A stretch of DNA of 64,000 nt from Galbula dea (Eukaryota; Chordata; Aves; Piciformes; Galbulidae). How positions within the stretch are numbered: position 1 is the stretch's first letter; each line of letters begins with the position of its first letter. Made by a program: the position numbers and the translations under genes. Below the pieces are notes generated by a model, which was not told the origin of the DNA, did no database searches, and saw only the letters and a program-made list of their open reading frames with translations. The stretch spans positions 821,472 to 885,471 of the forward strand of contig VWZX01008611.1 of the NCBI GenBank assembly GCA_013399015.1, read 5' to 3'. Below are positions 13,019 through 24,916 of this stretch, one piece after another.

Positions 13019-13169
13019 CAGAGCTCCTTTCCCACTGCCTCACTGCAAAGCCTTAGGGTTTGGAAATGAAACAGCTCTCAAGCCTTGAAAGTGAAATTCC
13101 CTTCACCTGCATGAACTCACAGGGATCCAGGGTTTCATGGGTGAAATGTGGCAAGGGAGAGGGAGGAGA
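13019..13169 (-). repeat. Unclassified dispersed repeat, copy B (inverted)
   Basis: This is the inverted partner of 9,581-9,717, with shared blocks GCAAAGCCTTAGGGTTTGGA, GTGAAATTCCCTTCACCTGC and ATGAACTCACAGG. It carries an extra piece of about 20 bases (near 13,070-13,090) that copy A lacks. Confidence 0.8.
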
Positions 13170-13587
13170 AATTTAGTCTGCAGAAGTGTGGGGTCTAGTC
13201 AGGAGGTCCTACACAGAACTTCTCCCTGCTTCCCTCTCTTGCAGCTGTTCCTTTTCCTGGCCTGTTGACTGTATCAGCAGCTGCAATTCTTCAGCCAACA
13301 AGAGAAGCCAATGAGGGCTTCAGGAGATGTGGACAACCTACAGCCAGGAGCTCCTTCTCCAGCCCTCTGGGGCCCCTGCACAGCTTCCCAGAGGTCCCAT
13401 CTATTCATCCATGCCTTGGGACCTGCTTGGCATTAGCTCCCTGACTAATTGACCCTTTTGGGTCCTAACACAGAGCTCTTGAAGGCAGTAAAGGCTTTGC
13501 CTTCAGGAGTGAAAGAGCTGTTAGATTTGAAACTTAAGATGGGTGCCTTAAAAGAAGCAGGATGATAGGAAGTGAAGGATGATACTG
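13170..13587. other. Intergenic DNA, nothing recognised
   Basis: Unique-looking sequence between the inverted repeat and a CR1 copy. Confidence 0.6.
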
Positions 13588-13881
13588 AGGGAGCTACAAG
13601 AAAGCTGGGGAGGGACTGTTAAGGAGGTCAGGTAGTGATAGATTAGGGGGAATGGATCCAATCTAGAGGAGGGGAGATTTAGATTGGATATTAGGAGGAA
13701 GTTCTTCACTGTTAGGGTGGTGAGACACTGGAACAGGTTGCCCAGAGAGGCTGTGGAAGTTCCATCCCTGGCCAGGCTGGTTGGGGCTGTGGGCAAGCTG
13801 CTCTAGTGGGAGGTGTCCCTGGCAGGCAGGGAGGCTGGAGCTAGATGTCCCTTCCAACTCTGACAATTCTATGATTCTACG
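13588..13881 (+). mobile_element. CR1 LINE fragment, 3' end
   Basis: This is a 5'-truncated copy running from GGGAGCTACAAGAAAGCTGG through GAGACACTGGAACAGGTTGC to the tail GACAATTCTATGATTCTACG. It shares its particular 3' end (GGGAGGTGTCCCTGGCAGGC, then ...CCAACTCTG) with the copy at 24,657-24,916, so the two belong to one subfamily. Confidence 0.9.
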
Positions 13882-15520
13882 AAGTGGCAAAAAGATAGTT
13901 CCTGTGGAAAATAGATTAAATGTGCAGGACTGTGACTTTAGAACAGTGTTAGGTAAGATTTGCCAAGGCTACAACTGGTGCTGAAACCCTGCAGAAAGAA
14001 ATTCAGCCTCTCAGGATGGGAAGGCTTGTACTGGGCTGTCAGTCTAGCTCAGCAGGATGGTGCTGTGAGAAATAGGTGAATGTAACAGAAGTGATGAAAA
14101 GGAAGCTGGGACATAGAAGGGATGTTTCAAAGTAGCCTCAGATGAACATTAGGGAAGCAGTTTTAAACATGGGCCAAAATTCAGGCCAAACTAAGCCACA
14201 ATGTTCACGGTGTGGTAGAGGAAAATTTGCCCCTGGGAAGAGAATAACTGTAATTTGTGTGTGTTGGCTGGGAAAAAGTCTCTTCAACATTTCCTAGACT
14301 GTTACTGCTGCTTCTCTGCGGTGGCCTTGCCTGAAAGACAGGTGATTGTGCTTACCCAGCTTGGTTTTGCTCCACAGATTTTCCTTGATCTGGAAGTAGC
14401 TGAAAGCAGCTGTAGGGCACAGGACATGATTTTAAGTACTTTGTAAAGAAATAGGCTTTTTAGACACATTTTCTCATTTCCATGACCACCAGATGACAGG
14501 TTCTTGTGGGAACTGTGTCTGAGTTAGAAGAGTCACCAAAATAGTTGCAGAGTCAGAGCCTGATCATTGTTTAGCCCTTTGAAGGTAAGGAAAGTGTGGA
14601 AGTGCCAGGAGGGCTGTTTCCCTTTGGTCATCAGCACTGGGGTTTAGGAGGTTTGTTCTGGACAATGCACTTTCCAGGCCAGGAACTGGTGTTGCTGGTG
14701 GTCCTCCTGGCTGTGTGAGGAGGTCATGGCTGAAAGATCAGGAGGGCAATGTCATTACTAAGGCCACAACCAATTAAGATGCTCACCCTGGCACTGCCTG
14801 GCTGGGAGCTGAGCCTCTGCTCTGGAAGTATCTCAAGATGTGTGCTTTGTTAGTGGGCACTGCCTGATATCCTGGGGAAACTACCAAGGGATGCAATGGG
14901 TTTCAAATCTCAGGGAGCTAATATCAAATGTTGGATTGAGATTTTTAGTTCTCTGGGTTGTTTTTTTCCCATGTCTTGTTTCCTTCTGTCATTTTTAACC
15001 AACACTTAGACCCCGTGGCAAAATTCCCAGTTTCAGCTGCCCCCAGGGTCAGCAGCTAACCTGGATGTTTATGTGACTTGCAGTAGTTTGGAGAACTGTT
15101 GCTGGATTTCCAGTAACTGAAGAGTTCCTTGCAGAATTCTGCAACTGATGGTGCTTATCACCAATTGACATTACAGATTTAAGTAAGAAAAGGTTAATAG
15201 TATCAGAGAGGAATGAACTGAAACATTTTGCACCTGAATTACATTCTTTAACAAGCAAAACAAGACTGTAGCTCTCTGGGAAGGGAGAGGAGAGGTTCCA
15301 GATCATTTGTAAAAATCCCTTGCATGCTAAGAAATCAATAAGTCAATAGCTTTTTTCTGTTTGATGTTATCAATAAGATTTAAGCTAAAGTTTTCCCACT
15401 GCAGGCTATGAAAGAAATGATTATGTGAAGCCAGAGCACTGCTGCCTACTCCAGACATTACCAGCACCCTCAGTACCAATCCCTTAGTCCTAGCCCAAAG
15501 GCTCAGCAGTTACACATTCC
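13882..15520. other. Intergenic DNA, nothing recognised
   Basis: No repeat or exon is recognised between the CR1 copy and the solo LTR. Confidence 0.6.
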
Positions 15521-15525
15521 TCAGT

Positions 15526-15974
15526 TGTCCTGCTTTTGCTGGGACACAATTCTGGGCCAACCATGGGCTGCAGGTGCTAGGAGTTTGGAATCAGCCAGGG
15601 CAGTGACCTGAGCTGGCACCAGGTGTAGCCCAGCCCTTTAAAGCTCAGTATAAAGGGGGAAGTTTGCAGGGGAGGGAGCTTTTTGCTTGAGCTCTTGAGC
15701 TTTCTTCTCTTCTTGTTCCAGCCCTGGAGGGGTTTGCACATCATCCTGCTCCTAAGGACTGCTTTCCTGTCTATGGTGAGTGCTGTGCTTTGCTGGGCTG
15801 AGCAGTATAACTTTATATACTTGATATTGGTATTAGTTTGGCTCTTCCATTCAATCCCTTGTCATCACAACCCATGGGTCTCCTTTTCCTAACCCTCCCT
15901 CTCTGCTGGGAAGGGGTCATCAGGTGATAGAGAAACTGCCTGAGTTTAGCCCCAGATATAGCTAAAGGTAGCCA
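15526..15974 (+). mobile_element. Solo LTR of an ERVL-like endogenous retrovirus
   Basis: A 449-base unit begins TGTCCTGC and ends GGTAGCCA, and is flanked on both sides by the same five bases, TCAGT (15,521-15,525 and 15,975-15,979). TG...CA ends with a 5-bp target-site duplication are the signature of retroviral integration followed by LTR-LTR recombination. A TATA box (TATAAA, 15,649-15,654) sits at the expected U3/R position and gives the plus orientation. The right part contains GTTTAGCCCCAGATATAGCT, a motif I associate with avian ERVL LTRs. No internal gag, pol or env sequence is present. Confidence 0.85.
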
Positions 15975-15979
15975 TCAGT

Positions 15980-18900
15980 TCTTCCCTGACAATAGAGTGA
16001 CAGGGAGTGCAGGAGATCTGCCTCACGGCTCTGCTGTTCTCCTCACCTGGACCTTATTAGGGGACAAAGGCTCCAGCACTAGATGCCAATATTTTAAGGA
16101 ATGTAACAGACCTTTTCATCCCCAGGAGTGTTTCCTGCTCTGCTTTCTCTGCTACAGTCTTTGGTTCAGAGAGAATCCCAGCTAAAGGCTGTATCTCCAA
16201 TGTTATGTGGCTGTGTTCCCAGGGTTTCAGCTTCAACAGCCTGTCTGGAGCAGTTGGTGGTCAGTCCATATATTCTTGTCACAGATGAGGCTTTGGAGGG
16301 TTGATATTTTAGTTATGGTAGGATTTTTTTCCTGATTTTTTTCTGGTTTTTTTTTTTATTACACTTCCATCTCAAAGCCACTGCTGTGTGCTCTGTACAG
16401 AGAGAGGTTCCTAGGGCCCTGTCTGCACTGGGACAGCAATAAACTCCCAGTGGGAACTGAAGTTCAGCTTCACCTTGCAGCAAGGAATCTGACCACTACC
16501 ATTTTTCTTTGTTTCAGGAACTTAATTCCTTTTTGTAAGTTTGTTTCATAGGCTAAGGGACACAAATTGACACAAATTGCAACAAAAGAGTTTCACACAC
16601 AAACATTGCTGTCTGAAATGCACAATGTTTACGTTCAGCAGGTATTGCACAAGCAGGTTTGGGAAAGCTTTGGCTGGTGTTCAGGGGAAGGATAATACTA
16701 GTTGGTTGTTGTTGTTGTTCCCTGCTTTGCTTTTCTGGGGGATGAGTGGAAATTTCTATACCACTAAAAACTGTAGCTTTAATATCCAGGTTAATTCAGT
16801 TTTCCCACTGCAAGATAAAGTTATACTGACAAAGCACACATGCCGAAAAATACGTCTACAGGTTACTTATGTTGACAAAGCCCAATGAACAACACAGTCA
16901 TCACCTAGTTCTCATCTCAAAATAGCCTAGTAGCCCTTTTTTAATGACCCCCTCAACATTTTGGGGAAAGAAAGCTACGAAGGAAGATAAACTTGGAGGG
17001 GAGATGAAAGGGTAAAAGTGCCTGACTCTGAAACATACTGTACTAATCTCAAAAACATAATGTAAGTAGTTTATTTTTATTTATCATTTATTGTTTGATG
17101 ATTATTGTTGTTTTTAAGCTGCATTGCTGTTTCCTCATCTTCCTGCAGCTTACTTTGTATTAACAATGAGTTCTCTGGTCCCATGGTGCAAATCCCCCAC
17201 TTTCATCCCAGTGAAACCTCCTCCAAAACAACAAGAAGTAGGAAGGTAAATGAGTTTTAAGTGATTTCCAGTGGAGAGATAGGGTACAACAAGAGATGAG
17301 TTGCATTTGTGCCAGCAGGACAGGATTTCATATGAAAAGGAGCTGGTAATTTCAGGCAAATGTCAAGGTGCATCTAAGGACCAAGCTGAATATTCTCTGT
17401 CCTGGTGAGAAGCAGGTTCTAGGTGAAAAACCCCAGATGCAGCTGAATCCTTCTGTACAGCTGAGGCAGTGATAGCCACAGGCACTGAGTCAATGGCCAC
17501 TGGATGCATTATCCTAAAATAGAACTACAATGATTAAACTTTTTCCCCTGCTGCTGAGAGGAAAAGGAGGCTCTAAGCAGCTGGAAATTTCCCTAAGCCT
17601 GTTAAGGGAAGCTCCTTCCTTTAGCCGAAACCAATCACATCCCAAGTTGGATTTTAGGATGTAAAGCATCTCAAAGGCTGTTTGTGGATTTTTTTTTTAT
17701 CCCAATCTTTTCCCACAAAATAAAGCTGAAGCTCCAGGCACAGAGGCAGACAGGGCAGGAGCTGGGCTGGAGGCACAGCAGGAGCCTGGTCAATGCTTCT
17801 CGAGTGAGCTCAGGTATGTTCCTGAAACACTCCTCTCCCCCTTTCATCCAGAGATCCTCTCAGGAAAAGCCTTGCTGACCTGAGGAGGGGAAAGAAAGGC
17901 AAAACTTTCTGCCTGTGAATAGTTCAGCAGAAGGAAAATGTCACAGGGGAAGATGATTGCCATAAATCTTTGAGCTTAGTAACACAAAGCGTCTGGAGTT
18001 AAAGAATCTTTTGGTATCGCCATGGAGTTTAGAGGTCCCAATCCTCAGCCTTCCTGCTCTTCCAGCCAGCTTCCCTCTGACACAGAGGAAAAATGTGGGA
18101 ATTGTTATGTCCTTGCATCATTGCAAAATAAAACTCCCCCATGCTGTTCAGATGTCTGGCTACACAAGCACAGAGCAGTCCAGAAGTGGTCCCTGAGTGT
18201 GTGTAACTCCTGTGAGCCCTTGTTCTCTCAGCACAGGCTCTGCACCCCGTGCCCCTCCAGCCACCTCTCTTCTCATTCTTCTCCATTTTCAACAGGAATA
18301 TATATATACACACATATATTTTTCCTAAATGCTCTGGCAAATAATGGTGATTGGTTTAAAAGTTACAAGCTGGAAATGGCATAAGTGAGTGAAATTAACT
18401 GTAGCAGTTAGTTTTGAGTTGCTTGGCTTCCCTCCCTCCCACTTTGGTCATCAGAGGCTTTGCATTGGGACTGAATTACCCAGAATTATATTCCTGGTCC
18501 TGAGTGCTAAGACATTCCAGCTGGGTAAGGGTCAGCAGGATCCTTTCCACCTGGTGGAAGGGTGGAGTTTGCTGCTCCCTGCAAGGTCTCCATGACAAGA
18601 ACTGAAAGAACTGTACCAGCTTCCAAACCTCCTGGACACTGGAATTGTCATTGGTCTGAGTTCTGGGGGAAGAAAAGTGAGTTAGGCTCAGATCTTTCTC
18701 CAAATGCTTAGTCCCACTCCTCTGCTAGGTCCTAGGTTGGACAGATGCATCCATGCTCATAGAGAAAGACTCTTCTATGATTCTATTGCAGAGTGAGAAG
18801 GTCTCATCTCAGCCTCCTCATCTTCTGAGGAGTCTCTTCTGCTCCTGACTTGTTCCAAATATCAGAGCAGGTGACTCTCTGCTGAAATCGGAGCGATCAG

Positions 18901-19689
18901 ATCCAGGTGAAAGGTCTCTGCAGGGTCTGGTTCTGGGTGGCTTGTGTTCCACAGTGTGTGACTGAAAGGAGAGCAGGCAGATGACACCAGGCTGGAGAAG
19001 CATGGAGAGGAATGGAGGACAGGAGCTGGAAGTCAGAATGATCCTGGTAAATTCAAGTGTTCTGATCAGAAAAAGATGAAGTTCACTAGCTAAGTGCAAG
19101 GCACTTGTGAGGGTAACCAGGTATAAGAGACCAAACAAATGCAGGATGGAGCATGAGGATGGCATTTTGCAGAGGAGAGAGTGTAGAGAATCCCAAGTTG
19201 GACGTAAGCTGTAGACCTAAAATGTCATCTCCTGAGCTGTGTAAACAAAAGCATTGCCTACAAAACACTGGGATGTTTCTTCTCTTGCTCTGTTGGTGAG
19301 TCCTTGGCGTGAGGATTATCCCTGATGTGGGGCAGCAGAAGAGAGCTGCTGGGTTCTGACTTTTAAGCCAGTTATATGTGCCTCATGCTTCAGGATGTGC
19401 AGTGCCCTTCAGAACCCCCCAGCTCCTCCAGGGGATGCCCTGGCTTTCAGTCCTCTCATGGCCACATCCAAATCATGGCTTTGCACTGCCAAAGGTATGA
19501 AGCAGGAAAACAGCTGCAGGTTTTCCTATGTTTTGACCTCAAAACCCATGTCCCCTATTAAAGTAAAGAGGAAATACAAGAGCAGGCAATACATCATGTG
19601 TTTGTAATAAGACATATGAGATTTGAGGTTTAAACGTGGGAAACCCCAGGTTATGAAGGAGGTCTGGCAGCTCCAGGTACTGTGGGGAG
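15980..19689. other. Intergenic DNA, nothing recognised
   Basis: It holds T-rich runs near 16,326-16,358 and the AT/AC tract listed separately. A possible worn CR1 3' end at about 18,730-18,790 (TTCTATGATTCTATTG) is too weak to call. Confidence 0.55.
18297..18320. repeat. AT/AC-rich microsatellite
   Basis: An alternating purine-pyrimidine tract, ATATATATATACACACATAT, followed by a T run. Confidence 0.9.
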
Positions 19690-20095
19690 AATGTGGATGA
19701 TTTGGAAGGGCTCCAGAGGAGGGCAGGAGGAATGATTAGATGTCTGGGAAGATTGACAGCTGAAAAGAAGAGAAGGCTGAGGAGGGACACAGCAATAACT
19801 TTCCCATGTGTCCCAAGTTGCTGCTGCAAGGAGGAAGGATGGAATCTGTTTGCTGTGTTCATGTAGGAGAGGACAAAAAAATAAGAGGCTTATAGGTCAC
19901 TGAGGGAGTTTTAGTTTAGATGTCAGAAGGTGTTTCTGACCAGGCAGAGCAGGGAAGTGTTGACACCAGGTTGCTGTGGGAGTGAGCTGGGATGCAGGAT
20001 CTGGATCACTGGCTGTGGAGGCTGAGAGTTGCTAAGGGCTGGAGAATGGGGAGAGCAACCTTGCAGAGTCCCTCCCAGCACTGGAAGTCTTCCCA
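19690..20095 (+). mobile_element. Probable ancient CR1 fragment
   Basis: The order of weak matches follows CR1: GGGCTCCAGAGGAGGGCAGG, an 'agaagagaaggctgaggaggga' block, then 'tttagatgtcagaaggtgttt' and a worn 3' end with TCCCTCCCAGC. Divergence is high and no tail remains. A different retroelement cannot be excluded. Confidence 0.45.
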
Positions 20096-22111
20096 GTGCT
20101 GTTTATAAGTCTGTCAACAGCAGCAGGAAGAGGTAATCAGCTGAGGGGCTGTTTTGAAGCATTATCTTGAACGATTCATTAGCTCCTCAGGCAACTGAGG
20201 AGTTCTCATAGCATGGAAGTACTGAAGCTTACCTTTGGCTCTTGGTGGTGTTTCTTTGAGACATTCTCAGTCAGGCAACTGTCCACACAAAGGGAATTAT
20301 TAAATTCAAGTCAAAGACCAAGCTTTGGCTCTTTTGTCAGCCTTTCTTGACAGAGAAGCATCCTCTGGAGACACAGGATGTGCCTTAGAACAGGGTGAGG
20401 GACGGAGGGAGCTTGGGTTTTGTCACTGCCATCCTGGCAGTGCTGTTTCTCCTTAGGTGCTGCCTGGTCCCTGCATCCTTTGTCATGCATCTGCTCAAGG
20501 AAAAGAGATTTGATGTTAAACACATAGCTGTGATATAACTAACCTTCAGACTGCCTCAAATACATAGTTTAATTATACTGCTGTATTAAATACCTTCACT
20601 AAGGGTTAAGCTTTACAGTACAAGCTATGATAAGATTTTTCTTCAAGATACTATAATTTATCTCAAGACCTGATGACATGGATAGTGTTCCTGCACTGAC
20701 ATCTTCATGGTGCAAAACTAACCCCACCAGGGCAATCAGATGAGTTCCTGAATTCCTTTGTATTTTATTGTATTACCTTTTTAATATCTGAAGGTACCAT
20801 GAAAAGTTATTTGAATTCCTCACTCTTTTACTGTTCTGTTTCATTTTGAAGCAGTACACATTTTTTTCCAGGCCCTAATAAAGGATAAACTGTTCATAAA
20901 AGATGATTTTTCTGGTTTTCCATCTCCTGTATTCAGTCATATAAAGGTGATATCATGGCCTTGTGGGGACTGGGGGTTCTGTTTGCAGTGGCTCCCCAGA
21001 GGCAGCATTAGGATGCATTTACATAGCCATTGCCCTCAGAAATGTCATGTTATCAAGTTTAACTTGCTGAGCAATAAATTCTTACCAGCTTTCCAATCCA
21101 CAAGGGGCAGCCTGGGAATTGCTTTTTATATTACATCTTTTACAAAGCATTTCTTCTATTTTCTAGGTGATAGAAAAATTACAGGGAGGGAGGGAAGGGG
21201 AAAGAAACAATAACCTGACTGATGGTGGGAACAGCTGAAAAGGTAGGGGTCTTGTTTCTGACCTGCTAGCCTTGGGGCACATTTCTGTTTCACTGTTCAG
21301 CTTTTACTGGTGCTTTGGAGATGAAGCAAAAAGTCCTACACCTTCGTGGTCCAGTTGTGTTTCTGGGTAAAGACAGGACCAAAACCAGAACTGAATAGGA
21401 AGAGGTGCTGTGGGAGGATGATCTCAGCCAAGACCTCTGGACTTGCCCCTGCAATTCTCTTTTCTGACACAAAGTTCTTCTGACACCAGATGCTTGGGGA
21501 GAAGGAACACTTTGGGTCTCAACTACTAGTTCAAATTTGACTTGCACAGGTTTTTACCTCCATAATAGGTTTCTTGCACAGCCCAAATGAAATTGCTCTG
21601 TTAGCTTTGACTGTTCATGCACACCATCTGTCACTTAGGAAGCTCTTTCTCTCTCCTTCTTCTTAGGGACTACAAAAGTCATGTTTTTCTGTCATTTTGT
21701 CATGCTTTGGGTGGCATAGATGAACCCCAAATTAAAGGTGTTGGTGTGGTCCTGTCATTGCCCACTTCTGGAGTCACTACATTTAAAATTTGTAAGCAAA
21801 AGCCTAAAAACAGACAAATATATCTATTCTGCTGTTAAACTTTGCTATCGGTATCCTAACCATCTGCCACATCTCAAAACTTGCAGATTCCCATTGCAGC
21901 AGGAGGCAAACTGTAGCCTGGCCAGGGGGTGGCAAAGGTTTAACCTGGAAATATCAGCACCTGGTATGTGGCTTCTGGTCTGCACTACTTTAGATACCAC
22001 TTTCAGCATGTCACTCCCACCAGAGGGCCTTCAGTGTCTGTACTTCTCAGGAAGGTAGCTCTAATCCACTACTTTGTGGTTCTGCTCCAAGACCTCACCT
22101 CTACCTCAGGA
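20096..22111. other. Intergenic DNA, AT-rich section
   Basis: The part 20,520-20,900 is AT-rich with homeobox-like TAATTAT words. No exon or repeat is recognised. Confidence 0.55.
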
Positions 22112-22577
22112 GAGGCCCCAAAATCAATTGTGTCCAGAAAAGGGCAAGGAAGGTGGGGAAGAGTCTAGAGCACAAGTGTTGTGAGGAGCAGCTGAGGGAA
22201 CTGGGGATGGTTAGCCTGGAGAAGAGGAGGCTCAGGGAAGACCTTCTCACTCTCTGCAACTCCCTGACAGGAGGTTGGAGCCAGGTGGGGCTTGGGCTCT
22301 TCTCCCAGGTGGCTAGTGATAGGGCAAGAGGAAATGGCCTCAAGTTGTGCCATGGAAGGTTCAAGTTGGATCTTAGGAACAGGGGATTTTTTCCTGGCAG
22401 AGTGGTTAGGCATTGTCCCAGGCTGCCCAGGGCAGTGGTGGAGTCACCATCCCTGGAGGGGTTCCAAAACTGTGGAGGCATGGCACTGGGTAAGATGGTT
22501 TAGTGGCATGGGGGTGCTGGGTGGATGTTTGGACCTGATGATCTTGGAGATCTTTTCCTGCCTTAATGATTCTAACA
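22112..22577 (+). mobile_element. CR1 LINE fragment, well preserved 3' end
   Basis: It shows GAGGAGCAGCTGAGGGAACT, TTAGCCTGGAGAAGAGGAGG, GGTGGAGTCACCATCCCTGG and a 3' end GATCTTGGAGATCTTTTCC with TTAATGATTCT. It is very similar along its length to the copy at 59,622-60,026, so both stem from one relatively recent subfamily. Confidence 0.92.
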
Positions 22578-22808
22578 CAGTCCACCCCTCTGCCAAAGCC
22601 CCTGGCTCCAGATACATCAGAGGAAGCTCTGAAAGACCACAGCAGTGAATTCAGATCAAGCCCCTGAGATGAAGGCACACCAGCATCTCTTACATGAACT
22701 AGCTGCTCTGAAAGAGGTGAAGGATGTCCCCAGTGCTCCTTCTGCCTGGGAGGAGAAGTCTGAAACCAGCTCCTTCACCTGCAGGTAGAAGCCACTGGGA
22801 CACAGTAA

Positions 22809-22884
22809 ATCATAGAATTATTTAGGTTGGAAAAGACCTTTTTGATCATCAGGTCCAACCATTAACAGGACCCTGCCAGGTCAT
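22809..22884 (-). mobile_element. CR1 3'-end fragment, reverse orientation
   Basis: ATCATAGAATTATTTAGGTT, then GGAAAAGACC and ATCATCAGGTCCAACCATTA, is the reverse complement of a CR1 3' end. Only about 75 bases remain. Confidence 0.8.
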
Positions 22885-24656
22885 GTGGAAGAGGAAGGGG
22901 CAAATAACCCCGGGGCAGGATTTCTGCAGTTTCACAATTCCATTAGGGATCTTCTCACTCCTCAGCATATTCTTCCTTGCTGCCTGCTTTCTGATTAGGG
23001 TGGGAAGGCAGCAGAAGCTGAAGGGCTCTCCTCCCACAGAATAAAAATGCAGGATGCTTTCAAAGGAAATGCAGGAGTTTCCTGAAACTAGAAAAACGAA
23101 AGAGAAAATCACTTTTCCCAACATTCAAAGGAGACATATTTCTCATTTCTTAGTGTTCTCTTACACTAAAAGCCCAGAGGTTACTGCTCTGCTCTAAACT
23201 AGAAACGGTTTGAGAGCGAAGCTCCTGTCCCTGGCCAAGAGCATCAGGTGACGGTGCACCACCACCATCTACTGCTCAGCTGCTGCACTACCGCCAGAGC
23301 CTCCTCAGACCCACTGAGGTCTGCAGAGTTTCATCCACACTTTAAAACGCTTGTCCTCAGCCAGTTTGGCTCTTAGCTGTGGACGCTATTCCGGAATTTC
23401 ACAAGCAGCCTCATAAGTTTCTTCCCTCCTGGGGTAAGAAAAGAATACAAAAAGAGTTGGGTGTTAGGTTTCTTCTCAGTCTCTACCCTCTCCTCCCCCC
23501 ACATGGCCACCCACTGCCTGGCCTTCAGTAGGGTTCTCTGGGTTGGATGCAGGGGCTGATAATAACCACTGTTTGGTTAGGGGTTTTATCCCTTTGCAGA
23601 AGGCACTCGTTCAAATGGAGAACTGCTCCTGGAGCAGCATGGGCTGTGGGAGTGCTCAGGGAGCTGGGATGTTCCTCAGGGAGCAGCACAGGGACTGCTG
23701 GAAGATTCAGCTGTTAGTCCAGAACCAGGGCAGGCATGTGGTGTGTCAGCACGGTGGCAAACTCCAGCAGCTCAGGCAGAGGCTGTGAGCTGGGCTAAGG
23801 GCAAGAGCCTGGGGGAGCTAGAAGTTTGCTGCTTTTCCTAGAAGCAGCTGATACCTGCTTCAGAGACAGCAGCATTGGGTGGTTCCCAGGAAGTCTGCTC
23901 TGATAGGCAACTATCCACTTTGCCTTTCTCAGAGCCAGTCCTGCCCACAACAGTCTGCGAAGACTTCACAATGCCAGACACAGAACACTTTCACAGCTCT
24001 TCTGCATCCATCTCCTGAGGTTTGTGCCTCCTGAGGAGCCTCAATGTTTTCCTGAGTAATCATGAGCCCAGTCCCTCCCAGGCAGTTACATTTATGATGC
24101 AGTGTAGTGCCTGGTCTTAGTCACTTATGAGGCAAATGCCCTAGTCCTGCCCTTCATGTAGGTATTTCCCATTCCACTGTGTTTATCTTGCATGCTACTT
24201 AAGCTCTGACTTTTCCAGATAAGTAATTCAGGCAAAGCCACCTGCAGATGTTCCCTCTCTCACCCCAATTGCCATCCATTGGAAATCTGTGGTGGCCTCT
24301 GGTTCAGAGTCCTCCCAATGACTGGGAAGAGCTGGTTCTCAGCTACAAGGGACAATAACTGCTCTCCTGTCTTTTCAATGGAATTTAATAACAATTCCAT
24401 CAGATGTTTAAATCCAGTGCATTTGCAATCGAGAGCACAGGTGTCAGGTTTAATTAGCAGTCACTGATGGGTTCTGTATTTGTGCTGCTGTCAATATGAC
24501 CTGCAGTACATCCAGCAGAGTGCAAACTTACAGTGAGAAGTGCCACAGCTCAAAGGAACTGGTTTTTCAGCCATATCTACGTGCTCTAGACAAGTACAGG
24601 GATGAAATGAAAAGGAGAGAAGAGTGCAGACAAGACTTGCTTACAATCAGCATAGA
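22885..24656. other. Intergenic DNA, nothing recognised
   Basis: A slight local rise in CpG occurs near 23,200-23,400, without a promoter-like island. Confidence 0.55.
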
Positions 24657-24916
24657 GGACATGGGGGAATGGATGCAAACTAGAGGAGGGGAGATGTAGT
24701 TTGCATATTAGGAGGAAGTTCTTCACTGTTAGGATGGGGAGACACTGGAACAGGTTGCCCAGAGAGGCTGTGGAAGCTCCATCCCTGGTAGCTTTGAAGG
24801 CCAGGCTGGCTGCGACTGTGGGCAACCTGCTCTAGTGGGAGGTGTCCCTGGCAGGCAGGGGGTTGGAACTAGATAATCTTGAGATCCCTTCCAACTCTGG
24901 CAATTCTCTGATTCTA
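24657..24916 (+). mobile_element. CR1 LINE fragment, 3' end
   Basis: It runs from GGGGGAATGGATGCAAACTA through GAGACACTGGAACAGGTTGC to CCAACTCTGGCAATTCTCTG. It is of the same subfamily as 13,588-13,881 and strongly 5'-truncated. Confidence 0.9.

Noticed and set aside
22101..22648. Overlapping open frames on both strands around 22.1-22.6 kb
   Set aside because: The whole stretch is a CR1 3' end, which is non-coding and 5'-truncated.
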